The notes: a model not told the origin generated them from the letters alone. Counted from the stretch's first letter, positions 18,122-27,240 are shown. The stretch is DNA of 64,000 bases from Xenorhabdus stockiae (GCF_002632825.1 NZ_NJAJ01000022.1:1-64000), one strand, 5' to 3'. Translations and numbers: made by a program.

Positions 18122-19048
18122 ATGGCTTATGCATTGGAATTGACGCAGCTTACGAAGACCTATAACGGTGGAGTAAAAGCGCTGCGTGGGATTGATCTGC
18201 GAGTGGAAACCGGCGATTTTTACGCGCTGTTGGGGCCGAATGGTGCCGGGAAATCAACGACTATCGGCATTATTAGTTCTCTGGTCAATAAAAGCAGCGG
18301 TAAGGTTAATGTATTCGGTTACGATATTGATACGGATTTAGTCAATGCTAAACGGCAACTGGGGTTAGTCCCGCAGGAATTTAATTTTAACCCATTTGAA
18401 ACCGTGATTCAGATTGTGCTGAATCAGGCGGGATACTACGGCGTACCACGTAATGTGGCACAAAGCAGGGCGGAAACCTATCTGTCACAACTCGATCTCT
18501 GGGGTAAACGTAATGAACGGGCAAATCGTCTGTCAGGGGGAATGAAACGCCGCCTGATGATCGCCCGCGCTTTGATGCATCAGCCAAAGTTATTAATTCT
18601 GGATGAACCGACTGCGGGTGTTGACATCGAACTACGCCGCTCTATGTGGGACTTTCTGAAGTCTCTTAATGAGCAGGGAACCACGATTATTCTGACGACT
18701 CACTATCTGGAAGAAGCAGAAATGCTTTGTCGCAATATTGGCATTATCCAGCATGGTGAGCTGGTGGAAAATACCAGCATGAAAGATCTACTCAGCCAAC
18801 TTGAGGTAGAAACATTTTTACTCGATTTAGCGCCTGAAGGAAACATGCCTACGCTTGAGGGCTATAGCTATCGCTTGGTTGACACAGTTACGCTAGAAGT
18901 AGATGTGAAACGAGGGCAGGGACTAAATGATGTTTTCTCCCAATTAAGTACGCAGGGTATTCAGATTAACAGTATGCGCAACAAGGCGAATCGTTTGGAA
19001 GAGCTGTTTGTTGGGTTGACAAATAATAGCCAAGGAGCTCGCTCATGA
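18122..19048 (+). CDS. yadG: ABC transporter ATP-binding protein YadG
   Basis: 308 residues, the length of E. coli YadG. It has Walker A GPNGAGKST (38-46), signature LSGGMKRR (about 137), Walker B LLILDEP and the switch histidine in TTHYLEEAE. It is fused to no membrane domain; the permease YadH follows with a 4-bp ATGA overlap, so the two are translationally coupled. Related to drug/O-antigen type (ABC-2) exporters; substrate unknown. Confidence 0.94.
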   Translation: MAYALELTQLTKTYNGGVKALRGIDLRVETGDFYALLGPNGAGKSTTIGIISSLVNKSSGKVNVFGYDIDTDLVNAKRQLGLVPQEFNFNPFETVIQIVLNQAGYYGVPRNVAQSRAETYLSQLDLWGKRNERANRLSGGMKRRLMIARALMHQPKLLILDEPTAGVDIELRRSMWDFLKSLNEQGTTIILTTHYLEEAEMLCRNIGIIQHGELVENTSMKDLLSQLEVETFLLDLAPEGNMPTLEGYSYRLVDTVTLEVDVKRGQGLNDVFSQLSTQGIQINSMRNKANRLEELFVGLTNNSQGARS

Positions 19049-19815
19049 TCCAACTTTATTGGGTGGCATTGAAAACCATCTGGATTAAGGAAATTACCCG
19101 CTTTGGACGAATTTGGGTGCAAACCCTGCTGCCTCCTGTGATTACCATGTCTCTCTATTTTGTTATTTTCGGTAACTTAGTCGGTTCCCGTATTGGTGAA
19201 ATGGGAGGATTCACATATATGCAGTTTATTGTTCCCGGGCTGATTATGATGTCGGTGATCACTAACTCATATGCAAATGTTTCCTCTTCTTTCTTTGGTG
19301 CTAAATTTCAGCGCAGTATTGAGGAAGTTTTGGTTGCTCCTGTACCGACTCATGTGATTATTGCCGGATTTGTCGGTGGTGGTGTAGCCCGTGGTGTGTG
19401 TGTCGGTATTTTGGTGACGCTGGTTTCCCTGTTTTTCGTGCCATTAGAGATTCACTCATGGGGAATGGTGGTAATAACTCTGTTAGCAACATCAATCTTA
19501 TTTGCATTGGCTGGATTACTGAATGCCATTTTTGCGAAAACATTTGATGATATTAGTATTATCCCAACGTTTGTTCTGACTCCGCTGACCTATTTGGGCG
19601 GTGTCTTTTATTCTCTGACGCTGTTGCCGGAATTTTGGCAGATGGTATCGAAGCTAAACCCAATCGTATATATGATCAGTGGGTTCCGTTATGGTTTCCT
19701 CGGTATTGCGGATGTCTCTCTGGCTATGACATTGGGTATGCTGGGCGCATTTATACTTGGATTTTACCTACTGGCTTGGTATTTAATTGAATCCGGCAGA
19801 GGGCTGAGAACTTAA
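19045..19815 (+). CDS. yadH: ABC-2 type permease YadH
   Basis: 256 residues with about six membrane helices and the ABC-2 signature region (PLTYLGGVFYSLTLLPEFWQ ... LNPIVYMISGFRYGFLG). Partner of YadG, overlapping it by 4 bp. Probably an exporter; substrate unknown. An imperfect stem rich in GCTGCC/GGCAGC follows the stop (about 19829-19867), but without a T tract. Confidence 0.94.
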   Translation: MIQLYWVALKTIWIKEITRFGRIWVQTLLPPVITMSLYFVIFGNLVGSRIGEMGGFTYMQFIVPGLIMMSVITNSYANVSSSFFGAKFQRSIEEVLVAPVPTHVIIAGFVGGGVARGVCVGILVTLVSLFFVPLEIHSWGMVVITLLATSILFALAGLLNAIFAKTFDDISIIPTFVLTPLTYLGGVFYSLTLLPEFWQMVSKLNPIVYMISGFRYGFLGIADVSLAMTLGMLGAFILGFYLLAWYLIESGRGLRT

Positions 19816-19911
19816 ACGAGACAGCACAAATATGCTGCCTTACTGTATTGCACAGCAGGGCAGCAGAATTAATACAAACCGATTACCTACTTACCGCCTG
19901 CTTAACATGAA

Positions 19912-20289
19912 TCAGTCCCTGACAGCAACGATTGATTCAATTTCTATTTGCAAATCCTGATGAATAAGATTTGATATTTCTACCAGAGAACACGCGGGTA
20001 AATTTCCTTCACAGAAGTTAAATAATAAAGGACGGATAAGAGGGAGCTGCTTGATATCCTTGACGAAGATCGTAAATTTAATGAGATCAGATTTGTGACA
20101 TTTTTCTTGTTCAAGAACGGATGTTATTTGCCGGAGAATAGTCAGAGTCTGTGATTCAACACCATGCTGTTGTGACTCTGTACCCAGTGCGGTCAGCCCT
20201 GAAATATACAGCAAGCCTTGATGTTTTACCGCATGTACATAAGGGCCTTTCACTTGTGGGAGGCTGGAATAATTTATTCGAGTAACCAT
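19912..20289 (-). CDS. RidA (YjgF/YER057c) family protein
   Basis: 125 residues, the normal size of this trimeric family. The fold-typical pieces are seen: GLLYISGLTALG near 25-36, a central helix, KFTIFVKDI, and the C-terminal LPACSLVEISNL strand. The usual catalytic arginine region (RxxxEVxxL in RidA proper) reads CSLVEI here, so this may be a divergent subfamily without imine deaminase activity. It is last in a set of three minus-strand genes with the ABM-domain gene 47 bp upstream. Confidence 0.8.
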   Translation of the reverse strand: MVTRINYSSLPQVKGPYVHAVKHQGLLYISGLTALGTESQQHGVESQTLTILRQITSVLEQEKCHKSDLIKFTIFVKDIKQLPLIRPLLFNFCEGNLPACSLVEISNLIHQDLQIEIESIVAVRD

Positions 20290-20336
20290 GAGAGACTCCT
20301 TATATAAGATTAGCAGTGTAGAGTATTTGAATGTGG

Positions 20337-20636
20337 TTAAATCGTATCGGTAGTAAAAACCTGAATAACTTCTGTTAAGTCGAGTGATAAATAATACTTA
20401 GTATGGTCATATTCAAAATGTTTTTTTAACGCATCCGGGCTGGTGAATTTCTCCCACATGATAAATGTGTTTGGGTTTTCGTTTGATTGGTGAATGAAAA
20501 ATATTTCACACCCCGGTTCTAATAGTGTTTTTTCTTGTAAGACTTTTAATTCTCTGATAACGACATTAAGATCTGTATTTTCTTTAGCTCTAATTTCTGC
20601 TGTAACAAAATAACCATTTTTATACATGTATGACAT
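20337..20636 (-). CDS. Antibiotic biosynthesis monooxygenase (ABM) domain protein
   Basis: 99 residues. The pattern GYFVTAEIRAKEN, LEPGCEIFFIHQS, FIMWEKFTSPDALKKHFE is that of the ABM/YgiN family, small dimeric ferredoxin-like proteins that include quinol monooxygenases and heme-degrading enzymes. No decisive active-site residue can be assigned. It lies between the mepB-like and RidA-like genes on the same strand, probably one transcript. Confidence 0.78.
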   Translation of the reverse strand: MSYMYKNGYFVTAEIRAKENTDLNVVIRELKVLQEKTLLEPGCEIFFIHQSNENPNTFIMWEKFTSPDALKKHFEYDHTKYYLSLDLTEVIQVFTTDTI

Positions 20637-20725
20637 CCTTATTTGGGGAAGAATACTGGTATACCTAAGTTTAATTGTTATTTCAAATGATTTTCACATT
20701 TCAATAATATACCTATGTTACTTTT

Positions 20726-21256
20726 TTAGTTGGATAATATATTCTTTAATTTCTCAATTGCAGCTAATGGATTATCTAAGTTGATAAAATAAGATGACTG
20801 CCATTTTTGGGTTTGAATTGCCTGTTTAGAATTGGGAAAATCCCAGGAAGGGTATACTCGAATAGCTCTTTTCCCCTCTTTCGTGGAGGAAGAAAATACA
20901 CCTTTCCTCATCAGAATATCTGAATAAAACAGAAAAATACCTTTTTTATCCTCTGTAAAAGTAGCTATCAGGCAAAAATCAATATTATCTTTAGCGTCTA
21001 ATGGCATTATTTCTGCGTTAGGAGAAGGCCTTTTCCATAATGTAACAAATTGACCTATTTTACGTGGCGTGATTTTAGCCTGACGAAAAAGGATTAATTT
21101 TCCATTCAGAATGAATCGCATTGCTTCATAATCACGGCTTTCATTTTCTTTGCTGGGCGGGGCATTCAGGTGGAAACCAGCAGGGAGCAATAATTGGTTG
21201 TATATTTCCTGAAAGCTATCTGGGACGTTATTTTTATCGAAATCAGATGATGACAA
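20726..21256 (-). CDS. MepB-like protein
   Basis: 176 residues. It resembles the MepB family (named from the Staphylococcus mepRAB locus): a central YEAMRFILNGKLILFRQAKITPRKIGQFVTLWKR block and a later RAIRVYPSWDFPNSKQA block are characteristic. The biochemical role of the family is unknown. It is first of three closely spaced genes with ABM-domain and RidA-like products. An ERIC element begins 37 bp before its start. Confidence 0.75.
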   Translation of the reverse strand: MSSSDFDKNNVPDSFQEIYNQLLLPAGFHLNAPPSKENESRDYEAMRFILNGKLILFRQAKITPRKIGQFVTLWKRPSPNAEIMPLDAKDNIDFCLIATFTEDKKGIFLFYSDILMRKGVFSSSTKEGKRAIRVYPSWDFPNSKQAIQTQKWQSSYFINLDNPLAAIEKLKNILSN

Positions 21257-21292
21257 GATAGTATTCCTTTATTGGTTTTGAGGTTGGCTGAG

Positions 21293-21434
21293 TATACACA
21301 ATGAATTTCAAGATGCGTCGCGGCGGCAAGGGAGTAAATCCCCGGGAGCATAGATAACCGTCTGTTTATAAAAACGGTGACTGGGGTGAGCGAGCGCAGC
21401 CAACAAAGAGGCAACTTGAAAGACGAAGTGTATA
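21293..21434 (+). repeat. ERIC element, long form
   Basis: About 142 bp running from TATACACAATG to GAAGTGTATA, with the ERIC core GGTGACTGGGGTGAGCGAGCGCAGCC and imperfect terminal inverted repeats. It includes the extra small hairpin segment around TTTATAAAAACGG. It lies between mepB and mltD. Confidence 0.92.
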
Positions 21435-21440
21435 TATCTC

Positions 21441-21479
21441 AAAAAAGAATCGCTCCCTGCCTTTCGATCAGAGAGCGAT
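21441..21479 (-). terminator. Intrinsic terminator of mltD
   Basis: On the minus strand an 11-bp stem (one G-T wobble) built on ATCGCTC/GAGCGAT is followed by TCTTTTTT. It begins 29 bp after the mltD stop. Confidence 0.88.
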
Positions 21480-21507
21480 ATTTATCCGATATATATTGGA
21501 AATGAAA

Positions 21508-22839
21508 TCAGTTCAGATACAGCGTCAGCGCCAGACCCGGTTTCATATCTTTGAGCTTGATGCCCTTATTCCAGTTCATCAGATCATTAAGATTCACACC
21601 ATGCCGCTTAGCAATGCTGGTAAAAGAATCCCCTTTGCGAACCTGATATTTAATCGGTTCACTGATATTCACCTTCAGAACCTGCCCGATTTTGAGCCTG
21701 TCAGCGGTCTTCAGACCGTTCAATTTCTGTAGTTGATGGTGAGATGTCTTAAAGCGTTTTGCAATCGCAGATAAGGTATCACCTGAACGAACGGTGTAAT
21801 GGCTTTGTTGATGTAACTGACGAAGATTTTTCGCAACGGCCAGCCTAATCTCTTTCAAAACACTTTTATCTGCCAGTGAGTGTTTAAGCTGACCAGCATT
21901 CTCCTTTGGCAACATAATGTAATGCGGCCCATGAGGAGAGGTCATGCCCTGCTTATAGCCGGGGTTATAAGCTTTCATGGAGGTCAGGGAAAGCCCGGAC
22001 AACTCAGCAGCCTGTGATAGCGTGATTTGCTGCCCTACCTCAACTTTGGCAAGTGCCTGCTGAATATTGGGTTTCGGTAGTGTAAAGCTATATTTTTCGT
22101 TTTGACGAATGACATTACTGAGTGCCAGTATCTTAGGAACGTAATGCATCGTTTCACGTGGCAATTCCAATGACCAAAAATCTGTTGGTTTCCCCTTAGA
22201 CTGATTTTCTCTGATTGCCCGTGCAACGCGGCCTTCACCACTGTTATAAGCGGCTATAGTGAGTAACCAATCCCCGTTAAAACGTACATTCAAACGCTCA
22301 AGCATATTCAGGGCAGCAGTTGTAGATGCCGCAACATCACGACGTGCATCGTACCATTTATCCTGCGTCAGACCATAATGCCGGCCTGTGCTGGGAATAA
22401 TCTGCCATAAGCCAACCGCGTTGGCGTAAGATGTCGCATGAGGATTAAAAGCACTCTCCACTATGGGAAGCAAGGCCACTTCCATAGGCATATTTCGCTG
22501 ATCAATCTGCTCAACGATCCAATACATATATGGTTCCGAGCGTAACGCCACATTTTGGAGATAACTCTTGTGTTTCAGGTAATAATTCTGCTGTTCACGC
22601 ACCCTGTTATTATCAGGAATTTCCATCTTCAACTCATCACGGATATGTCCCCACAAATCTTGTTGAGCTGTCGGACTCTCCTTCCAGTTTGCAGTCTCCT
22701 CGGGTTCTGCAATACCGATTGTTTTCTGATTCGTCGAAGACATCTTCTGTGTATGCTGCTGGGAAGGAGACTTTGGTTGTAGCCCCGACTGACACCCGGC
22801 AAGCAAGACAGATGCGAATAGGATCGCTTTTGTCTTCAT
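21508..22839 (-). CDS. mltD: Membrane-bound lytic murein transglycosylase D
   Basis: 443 residues. Lipoprotein signal with lipobox LAGC (Cys16). The SLT catalytic domain has E128 in PIVESAFNPHA and the GLWQIIPSTGRHYGL motif. Two C-terminal LysM repeats are seen (YTVRSGDTLSAIAKRFK... and YQVRKGDSFTSIAKRHG...). It cleaves peptidoglycan to anhydro-muropeptides from the outer membrane. gloB follows upstream on the same strand (72-bp gap), as in E. coli. Confidence 0.95.
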   Translation of the reverse strand: MKTKAILFASVLLAGCQSGLQPKSPSQQHTQKMSSTNQKTIGIAEPEETANWKESPTAQQDLWGHIRDELKMEIPDNNRVREQQNYYLKHKSYLQNVALRSEPYMYWIVEQIDQRNMPMEVALLPIVESAFNPHATSYANAVGLWQIIPSTGRHYGLTQDKWYDARRDVAASTTAALNMLERLNVRFNGDWLLTIAAYNSGEGRVARAIRENQSKGKPTDFWSLELPRETMHYVPKILALSNVIRQNEKYSFTLPKPNIQQALAKVEVGQQITLSQAAELSGLSLTSMKAYNPGYKQGMTSPHGPHYIMLPKENAGQLKHSLADKSVLKEIRLAVAKNLRQLHQQSHYTVRSGDTLSAIAKRFKTSHHQLQKLNGLKTADRLKIGQVLKVNISEPIKYQVRKGDSFTSIAKRHGVNLNDLMNWNKGIKLKDMKPGLALTLYLN

Positions 22840-22911
22840 ATTCTGCTTTGATGTTTGCCTAAAAGGTGAGCAATCATACTGACCTATTACACAGAAGACA
22901 ACCCGAAAAAG

Positions 22912-23667
22912 TCAAAATCGATCTTTATAGGCCCTTAATTGCTGAAAAACAGAAGAAAGTGGTATTGAATTAGGTTTAATACCGATATTTTTTTGTAAAT
23001 CAATATCGTGACAATTTAGAAAAACGTTAATTTTCTTCTCTATTTTCAATGTGGTAGGAACTGTTGCCTGATCTTTTCCACGTAACTCGATAATTTTCTT
23101 ATAATAATCGCTAATAGCCTGATTTTCAGGTAATACAGCCAGCGCAAATTTCATATTCGCGGCAGTATACTCATGGGCGCAGCAGATCAACGTTTCATCA
23201 GGCAGCAAGGCAATTTTCTCAAGGGAAGAAAACATCTGTTCAGCGGTACCTTCGAAGAGTCTGCCACAACCTGCTGAAAACAAGGTATCTCCACAAAATA
23301 GATAAGGGGCCTGATAGAAAGCAATATGTCCAAGGGTATGACCCGGTAGAGCAAGAACCTGAAAAGAAAAATTACCTGTCACAATAAGATCATTTTCATG
23401 AACAATGTGAGTTGCCCCTTTACTTTGGGTCTCTTCCGGGCCATACACAGGTAATGTTGGATATTGCTTAAGTAGTCCAGCAACACCGCCAACGTGATCG
23501 TGGTGATGGTGTGTCAACAGGATAGCGATGGGAATAAGTTGGTTAGCTGCTAAAGTATCCATAACAGGTTGTGATTCAGCGGGATCGATAATGACACAAT
23601 GCTTGTTCTCGTCACAAAGTAACCAAATGTAGTTATCTGAAAGGGCCGGGAGCCTGATAAGCTTCAT
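22912..23667 (-). CDS. gloB: Hydroxyacylglutathione hydrolase (glyoxalase II)
   Basis: 251 residues, metallo-beta-lactamase fold. The binuclear metal motif THHHHDH is at 52-58, with further ligands in LPGHTLGHIA, FCGDTLFSAGCGR and CAHEYT. It hydrolyses S-D-lactoylglutathione in methylglyoxal detoxification. Neighbours mltD and the divergent yafS match E. coli. Confidence 0.96.
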   Translation of the reverse strand: MKLIRLPALSDNYIWLLCDENKHCVIIDPAESQPVMDTLAANQLIPIAILLTHHHHDHVGGVAGLLKQYPTLPVYGPEETQSKGATHIVHENDLIVTGNFSFQVLALPGHTLGHIAFYQAPYLFCGDTLFSAGCGRLFEGTAEQMFSSLEKIALLPDETLICCAHEYTAANMKFALAVLPENQAISDYYKKIIELRGKDQATVPTTLKIEKKINVFLNCHDIDLQKNIGIKPNSIPLSSVFQQLRAYKDRF

Positions 23668-23700
23668 GATATGCCTCGTTTAGCAATCGATTTTATTCTT

Positions 23701-23776
23701 AATGGGTTTCAAGATGCGTCGTGGAGGCAAGTGAGCGCCATCAACAAAGAGGCAACTTGAAAGACGGAGAGTATAG
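23701..23776 (+). repeat. ERIC element, internally deleted
   Basis: About 76 bp keeping both ends (AATGGGTTTCAAGATGCGTC... and CAAAGAGGCAACTTGAAAGACG) but lacking the centre. It ends 20 bp before the yafS start, within its probable leader. Confidence 0.8.
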
Positions 23777-23796
23777 TAGGTTGGAAGGAAGATGAC

Positions 23797-24513
23797 ATGC
23801 AATCAGCACGTGCAATCAAACAAATAACCCTGCCTGCTTCCTGGGCTGAATTACCATGGGGTGAGTATTACCGTGTCGCTTTGGAACATCAATTGGAACC
23901 GTGGTGGCCGAAAATTTTTGGTTTTCATTTAGTGAAAGTCGGTAATTTAAGTGTAGAAATTGACAGCCGCTCGTGCTTAATCAGCCATCAGGTTAATGTG
24001 GGACTGAAAGGCGAAAGCATGAATGTGATTGCCGATCCTCATTACCTCCCTTTTGAGGCTAAGTCGGTTGATGCCTGTTTACTGGCACATATGCTGACGT
24101 ATAGTGTTGATCCTCACTGGCTGCTTAGAGAAGTGGATAGGATCATGATTGATGATGGCTGGCTCATTATCTCTGGATTTAATCCGATCAGCCTGTTGGG
24201 TTTGAGAAAACCTATTTCAGTTGTATGCCGCAAGCGGCTTTATCGAACCCAAATGTTTTCCAGACTGCGTCAGCTGGATTGGCTTCGCTTGCTGAACTAT
24301 GAAGTGCTTCATCATGCTAACTTCCATGTTTTACCGTGGAAGAGTGCCAATAATGCGCATGAACCTTCGTCATCAATATTTGGTTGCCTGAATGTGATTA
24401 TTGCCCGCAAGCGGACAATACCACTGACTCTCAATCCCATGCGGGCAAGATTGTTGAAACCGAAATTCAGTAATGCACTGGGAGTAGTGAAAAATTCTCA
24501 TCAGCGCGATTAG
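23797..24513 (+). CDS. yafS: SAM-dependent methyltransferase YafS
   Basis: 238 residues. Class I methyltransferase of the Methyltransf_11 type: ADPHYLPFEAKSVDACLLAHMLTYSVDPHWLLREVDRIMIDDGWLIISG. Position between gloB and rnhA is that of E. coli yafS. Substrate unknown. GGAAG precedes the ATG at good distance. Confidence 0.88.
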   Translation: MQSARAIKQITLPASWAELPWGEYYRVALEHQLEPWWPKIFGFHLVKVGNLSVEIDSRSCLISHQVNVGLKGESMNVIADPHYLPFEAKSVDACLLAHMLTYSVDPHWLLREVDRIMIDDGWLIISGFNPISLLGLRKPISVVCRKRLYRTQMFSRLRQLDWLRLLNYEVLHHANFHVLPWKSANNAHEPSSSIFGCLNVIIARKRTIPLTLNPMRARLLKPKFSNALGVVKNSHQRD

Positions 24514-24538
24514 CTTTTGAAAGACGAAGTGCGTGGCT

Positions 24539-25000
24539 TTATTCAATATAGCCACTGTCGGTTTGGGTCGGGGCGTTAGCCGCTGTACGAGCGAGTTCAT
24601 CACACAATTCGTTTTCACGATGACCGGTATGCCCCTTGACCCAATGCCATTCGATTTCGTGGGGAGAAATGGCTTTATCCAGCCGTTGCCACAGATCAAC
24701 ATTGATCACCGGGGATTTATCTGCTTTTTTCCAGCCCCGTTTTTTCCAGTTATGTATCCACTGGGTAATTCCCTGACGAACATATTGGCTGTCAGTGGTA
24801 AGAATGATTGAGCATGGCTCTTTAAGTGCTTCCAGCGCGGCAATAGCGGCCATCAGCTCCATCCGGTTGTTGGTTGTACGGAAATAACCTTCATTTAAGG
24901 TTTTTTCCTTTTGTTTATAACGAAGTAAAACACCATATCCGCCGGGACCCGGATTACCGAGGCAGGAACCATCGGTGAAAATTTCTACCTGTTTATTCAT
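24539..25000 (-). CDS. rnhA: Ribonuclease HI
   Basis: 153 residues; active-site acids D10, E48, D70 and D134 occupy the E. coli positions ([40 protein letters not shown]). It degrades RNA in RNA-DNA hybrids. Divergent from dnaQ with 63 bp between the starts, as in E. coli. Confidence 0.97.
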   Translation of the reverse strand: MNKQVEIFTDGSCLGNPGPGGYGVLLRYKQKEKTLNEGYFRTTNNRMELMAAIAALEALKEPCSIILTTDSQYVRQGITQWIHNWKKRGWKKADKSPVINVDLWQRLDKAISPHEIEWHWVKGHTGHRENELCDELARTAANAPTQTDSGYIE

Positions 25001-25063
25001 ATTTGGTAGACTCTTCCTATATCATCTTTATTCAAAACTCTAAGTCTGACACAAAAAAACACT

Positions 25064-25813
25064 ATGAGCACTGCAATTACCCGTCAAATCGTCCTTGATA
25101 CTGAAACAACCGGTATGAATAAACTGGGAGTTCACTACGAGGGGCATAACATCATTGAAGTCGGCGCGGTGGAAGTGATTAACCGTCGTCTGACAGGGCG
25201 TCATTTTCACATTTATATTAAGCCGGATCGTCTGGTTGATCCGGAAGCATTTGAAGTACATGGTATTAGCGATGAATTTTTACAGGGTAAACCCGTATTT
25301 GCTGATATAGCCGATGAATTTATTGAATTTATCCGTGGCGCTGAGTTGATCATTCATAACGCAACGTTTGATATCGGTTTTATGGATTATGAATTCAGCA
25401 AACTTAATCGAGGCATCCCGCCAACTGCTGAATTTTGTACCATTACCGATAGCCTGACGATGGCAAGGAAGCTTTTCCCCGGTAAGCGTAATAACCTTGA
25501 TGCGCTGTGTGATCGTTACCATATTGATAACGCCAAACGAACTCTCCATGGGGCATTACTCGATGCCGAGATTTTGGCTGATGTCTATCTGGCAATGACT
25601 GGTGGTCAGACATCGCTGGCTTTTTCGATGGAAGGGGAAACATCCAACAATGCACAGGTTGCGGAAATTCAAAAAATTACCCGCCCACAGGCTGGGCTGA
25701 AAATAATTTACGCCTCTGATGAGGAATTGCTTCAGCATGAATCCCGTTTAGATTTAGTAGAGAAGAAAGGGGGTAGTTGCCTGTGGAGGACAAAACCTGA
25801 ACAATTACACTGA
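25064..25813 (+). CDS. dnaQ: DNA polymerase III epsilon subunit (proofreading exonuclease)
   Basis: 249 residues with the DEDDh motifs: D12 and E14 in LDTETTG, HNATFDIGFMD, and HGALLDAEILADVYLAMTGGQ. The C-terminal tail for binding alpha is present. It supplies 3'-5' proofreading. A tRNA-Asp gene follows, as in E. coli. Confidence 0.97.
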   Translation: MSTAITRQIVLDTETTGMNKLGVHYEGHNIIEVGAVEVINRRLTGRHFHIYIKPDRLVDPEAFEVHGISDEFLQGKPVFADIADEFIEFIRGAELIIHNATFDIGFMDYEFSKLNRGIPPTAEFCTITDSLTMARKLFPGKRNNLDALCDRYHIDNAKRTLHGALLDAEILADVYLAMTGGQTSLAFSMEGETSNNAQVAEIQKITRPQAGLKIIYASDEELLQHESRLDLVEKKGGSCLWRTKPEQLH

Positions 25814-25893
25814 TGGGAACGGTACTAGATGACAATAAATTTACCATTAAGGTGAAAAATTATCCAAGCACGCTATTTTATTATAAAAATCGA

Positions 25894-25922
25894 TTGACGT
25901 ATTGTGCCGGAGTTCGTATTAT
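25894..25922 (+). promoter_or_regulatory. Sigma-70 promoter of tRNA-Asp
   Basis: TTGACG (25894-25899), 17-bp spacer, TATTAT (25917-25922), then a GC-rich discriminator (CCACCCCG), typical of stringently controlled tRNA promoters. The mature tRNA begins 31 bp downstream. Confidence 0.88.
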
Positions 25923-25952
25923 CCACCCCGTTCTAAACCAGAACACCATAGC

Positions 25953-26029
25953 GGTGCGGTAGTTCAGTTGGTTAGAATACCGGCCTGTCACGCCGGGGGT
26001 CGCGGGTTCGAGTCCCGTCCGCACCGCCA
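25953..26029 (+). tRNA. aspV: tRNA-Asp (anticodon GTC)
   Basis: 77 nt including encoded CCA. Acceptor GGTGCGG pairs with CCGCACC, the anticodon loop CTGTCAC carries GTC at 25987-25989, and the T arm GCGGGTTCGAGTCCCGT is standard. Nearly identical to E. coli tRNA-Asp and in the same place after dnaQ. Confidence 0.98.
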
Positions 26030-26038
26030 GAATTTATA

Positions 26039-26068
26039 AGCCCTGAGTTTTAAACTCGGGGCTTTTTC
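26039..26068 (+). terminator. Terminator of tRNA-Asp
   Basis: Stem AGCCCTGAGTT (26039-26049) with AACTCGGGGCT (26053-26063), 3-nt loop, followed by TTTTT. Confidence 0.92.
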
Positions 26069-26090
26069 GTTTTTCTGATCGTCAAAAATC

Positions 26091-26636
26091 TCAAATCATT
26101 TTATAGAAATAGGTTGTTCCTGAAAGTTCGCCATTCGAATTAATGGAATAATTTGGTATTTGCCCGGCTTCAACAAAGCCACATTTCTGATAAAGGGCAG
26201 AGGCGGGATCATTTGTGCGGGTATCCAGTACCAGCAAACTACGTTGATGCTGCTTTGCCACACATTCCAGTTCTTCCATTAACATATTGCCAATTCCACG
26301 CCGGCGATAGGCTGTGTGTACCATTAGTTTTTCTACATCAGCTCGATGTTTCCCATTCTTTTTTCTGCAAAGGCTAAGTTGTACCGAACCCGCGATTTTG
26401 TCACCTTCCATTGCCACTAATAGCAAGCGATGACCAGATACAACATCTGTTTCGACATCTTGCCAGTATTGCTCTGCTTCATTGACTTCCAATGGTGAAA
26501 TAAAGCCGATAGATGCACCATTTTCGACACAGTTATTCAGTAATTTGATTAGTTCATGGCATTTAGTATTGATGGAGTTTAATAGCGTGATATTCGTAAC
26601 TGACATTGAATTCAACGGAGGGTTGTTTTTTAACAT
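26091..26636 (-). CDS. GNAT-family N-acetyltransferase
   Basis: 181 residues. The acetyl-CoA loop RRRGIGNMLMEEL and the following strand SLLVLDTRTNDPASALYQKCGFVEAG are classic GNAT. The start may be Met11 (26606); neither start has a strong Shine-Dalgarno. Substrate unknown. It is divergent from the macrodomain gene. Confidence 0.85.
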   Translation of the reverse strand: MLKNNPPLNSMSVTNITLLNSINTKCHELIKLLNNCVENGASIGFISPLEVNEAEQYWQDVETDVVSGHRLLLVAMEGDKIAGSVQLSLCRKKNGKHRADVEKLMVHTAYRRRGIGNMLMEELECVAKQHQRSLLVLDTRTNDPASALYQKCGFVEAGQIPNYSINSNGELSGTTYFYKMI

Positions 26637-26724
26637 TTATTGTTAAGTCCAGAATGAGTAACGATTAAACACTATATAAGTAAATCTATTCTGCACATAA
26701 GAAAATGTAAGAAGGAATAACGAA

Positions 26725-27240
26725 ATGAAAAACAGAATTAAAATAATACATGGCGATATCACCAAAATTGCTGTTGAAGCGATTGTTAACGCGGCGAATA
26801 GCTCTTTGTTGGGGGGGGGAGGCGTTGATGGTGCTATTCATCGGGCTGGTGGAAAGGCCATTCTGGAAGAGTGCATGCAAATTAGGGCAAAGCAGGGGGG
26901 TTGTGATATTGGGGATGCGGTTATCACCGGAGCAGGGAATTTACCGGCAAAGTATGTGATCCATACAGTCGGCCCTTGCTGGAACGGGGGAACCGATAAT
27001 GAACCTGAATTATTGAAAAAGGCCTATGTAAGCTGTTTTGATCTTATTGAGCAATACAATATTGAGACAGTTTCTTTCCCCAATATCAGCACAGGCATTT
27101 ACCGTTTTCCAAAAAAACTGGCAGCAGAAATTGCTTTGGAAGTGATTCACTCCCGTCTGTTTGATAATCAAAATATATTACAGGTGAACCTCATTTGTTT
27201 CGATGATGAAAATTATGACATCTATCGTTCTTTAAATTAG
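26725..27240 (+). CDS. ymdB: Macrodomain protein (O-acetyl-ADP-ribose deacetylase type)
   Basis: 171 residues, MacroD/YmdB type: IVNAANSSLLGGGGVDGAIHRAGG is the ADP-ribose-binding segment, with GDAVITGAGNLPAKYVIHTVGP and FPNISTGIYRFPKK. It would remove acetyl or ADP-ribosyl groups. A run of nine G (26811-26819) lies in the catalytic glycine loop and is prone to slippage, so the gene could switch off by frameshift. Strong Shine-Dalgarno (AAGGA) before the ATG. Confidence 0.9.
   Translation: MKNRIKIIHGDITKIAVEAIVNAANSSLLGGGGVDGAIHRAGGKAILEECMQIRAKQGGCDIGDAVITGAGNLPAKYVIHTVGPCWNGGTDNEPELLKKAYVSCFDLIEQYNIETVSFPNISTGIYRFPKKLAAEIALEVIHSRLFDNQNILQVNLICFDDENYDIYRSLN
26811..26819 (+). repeat. G9 homopolymer inside the macrodomain gene
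   Basis: Nine consecutive G within the codons for LGGGG. As sequenced the frame is intact. Confidence 0.9.

Noticed and set aside
24516-24534. TTGAAAGACGAAGTGCGTGG resembling an ERIC right end between yafS and rnhA
   Set aside because: Only about 19 bp; too short to call an element.
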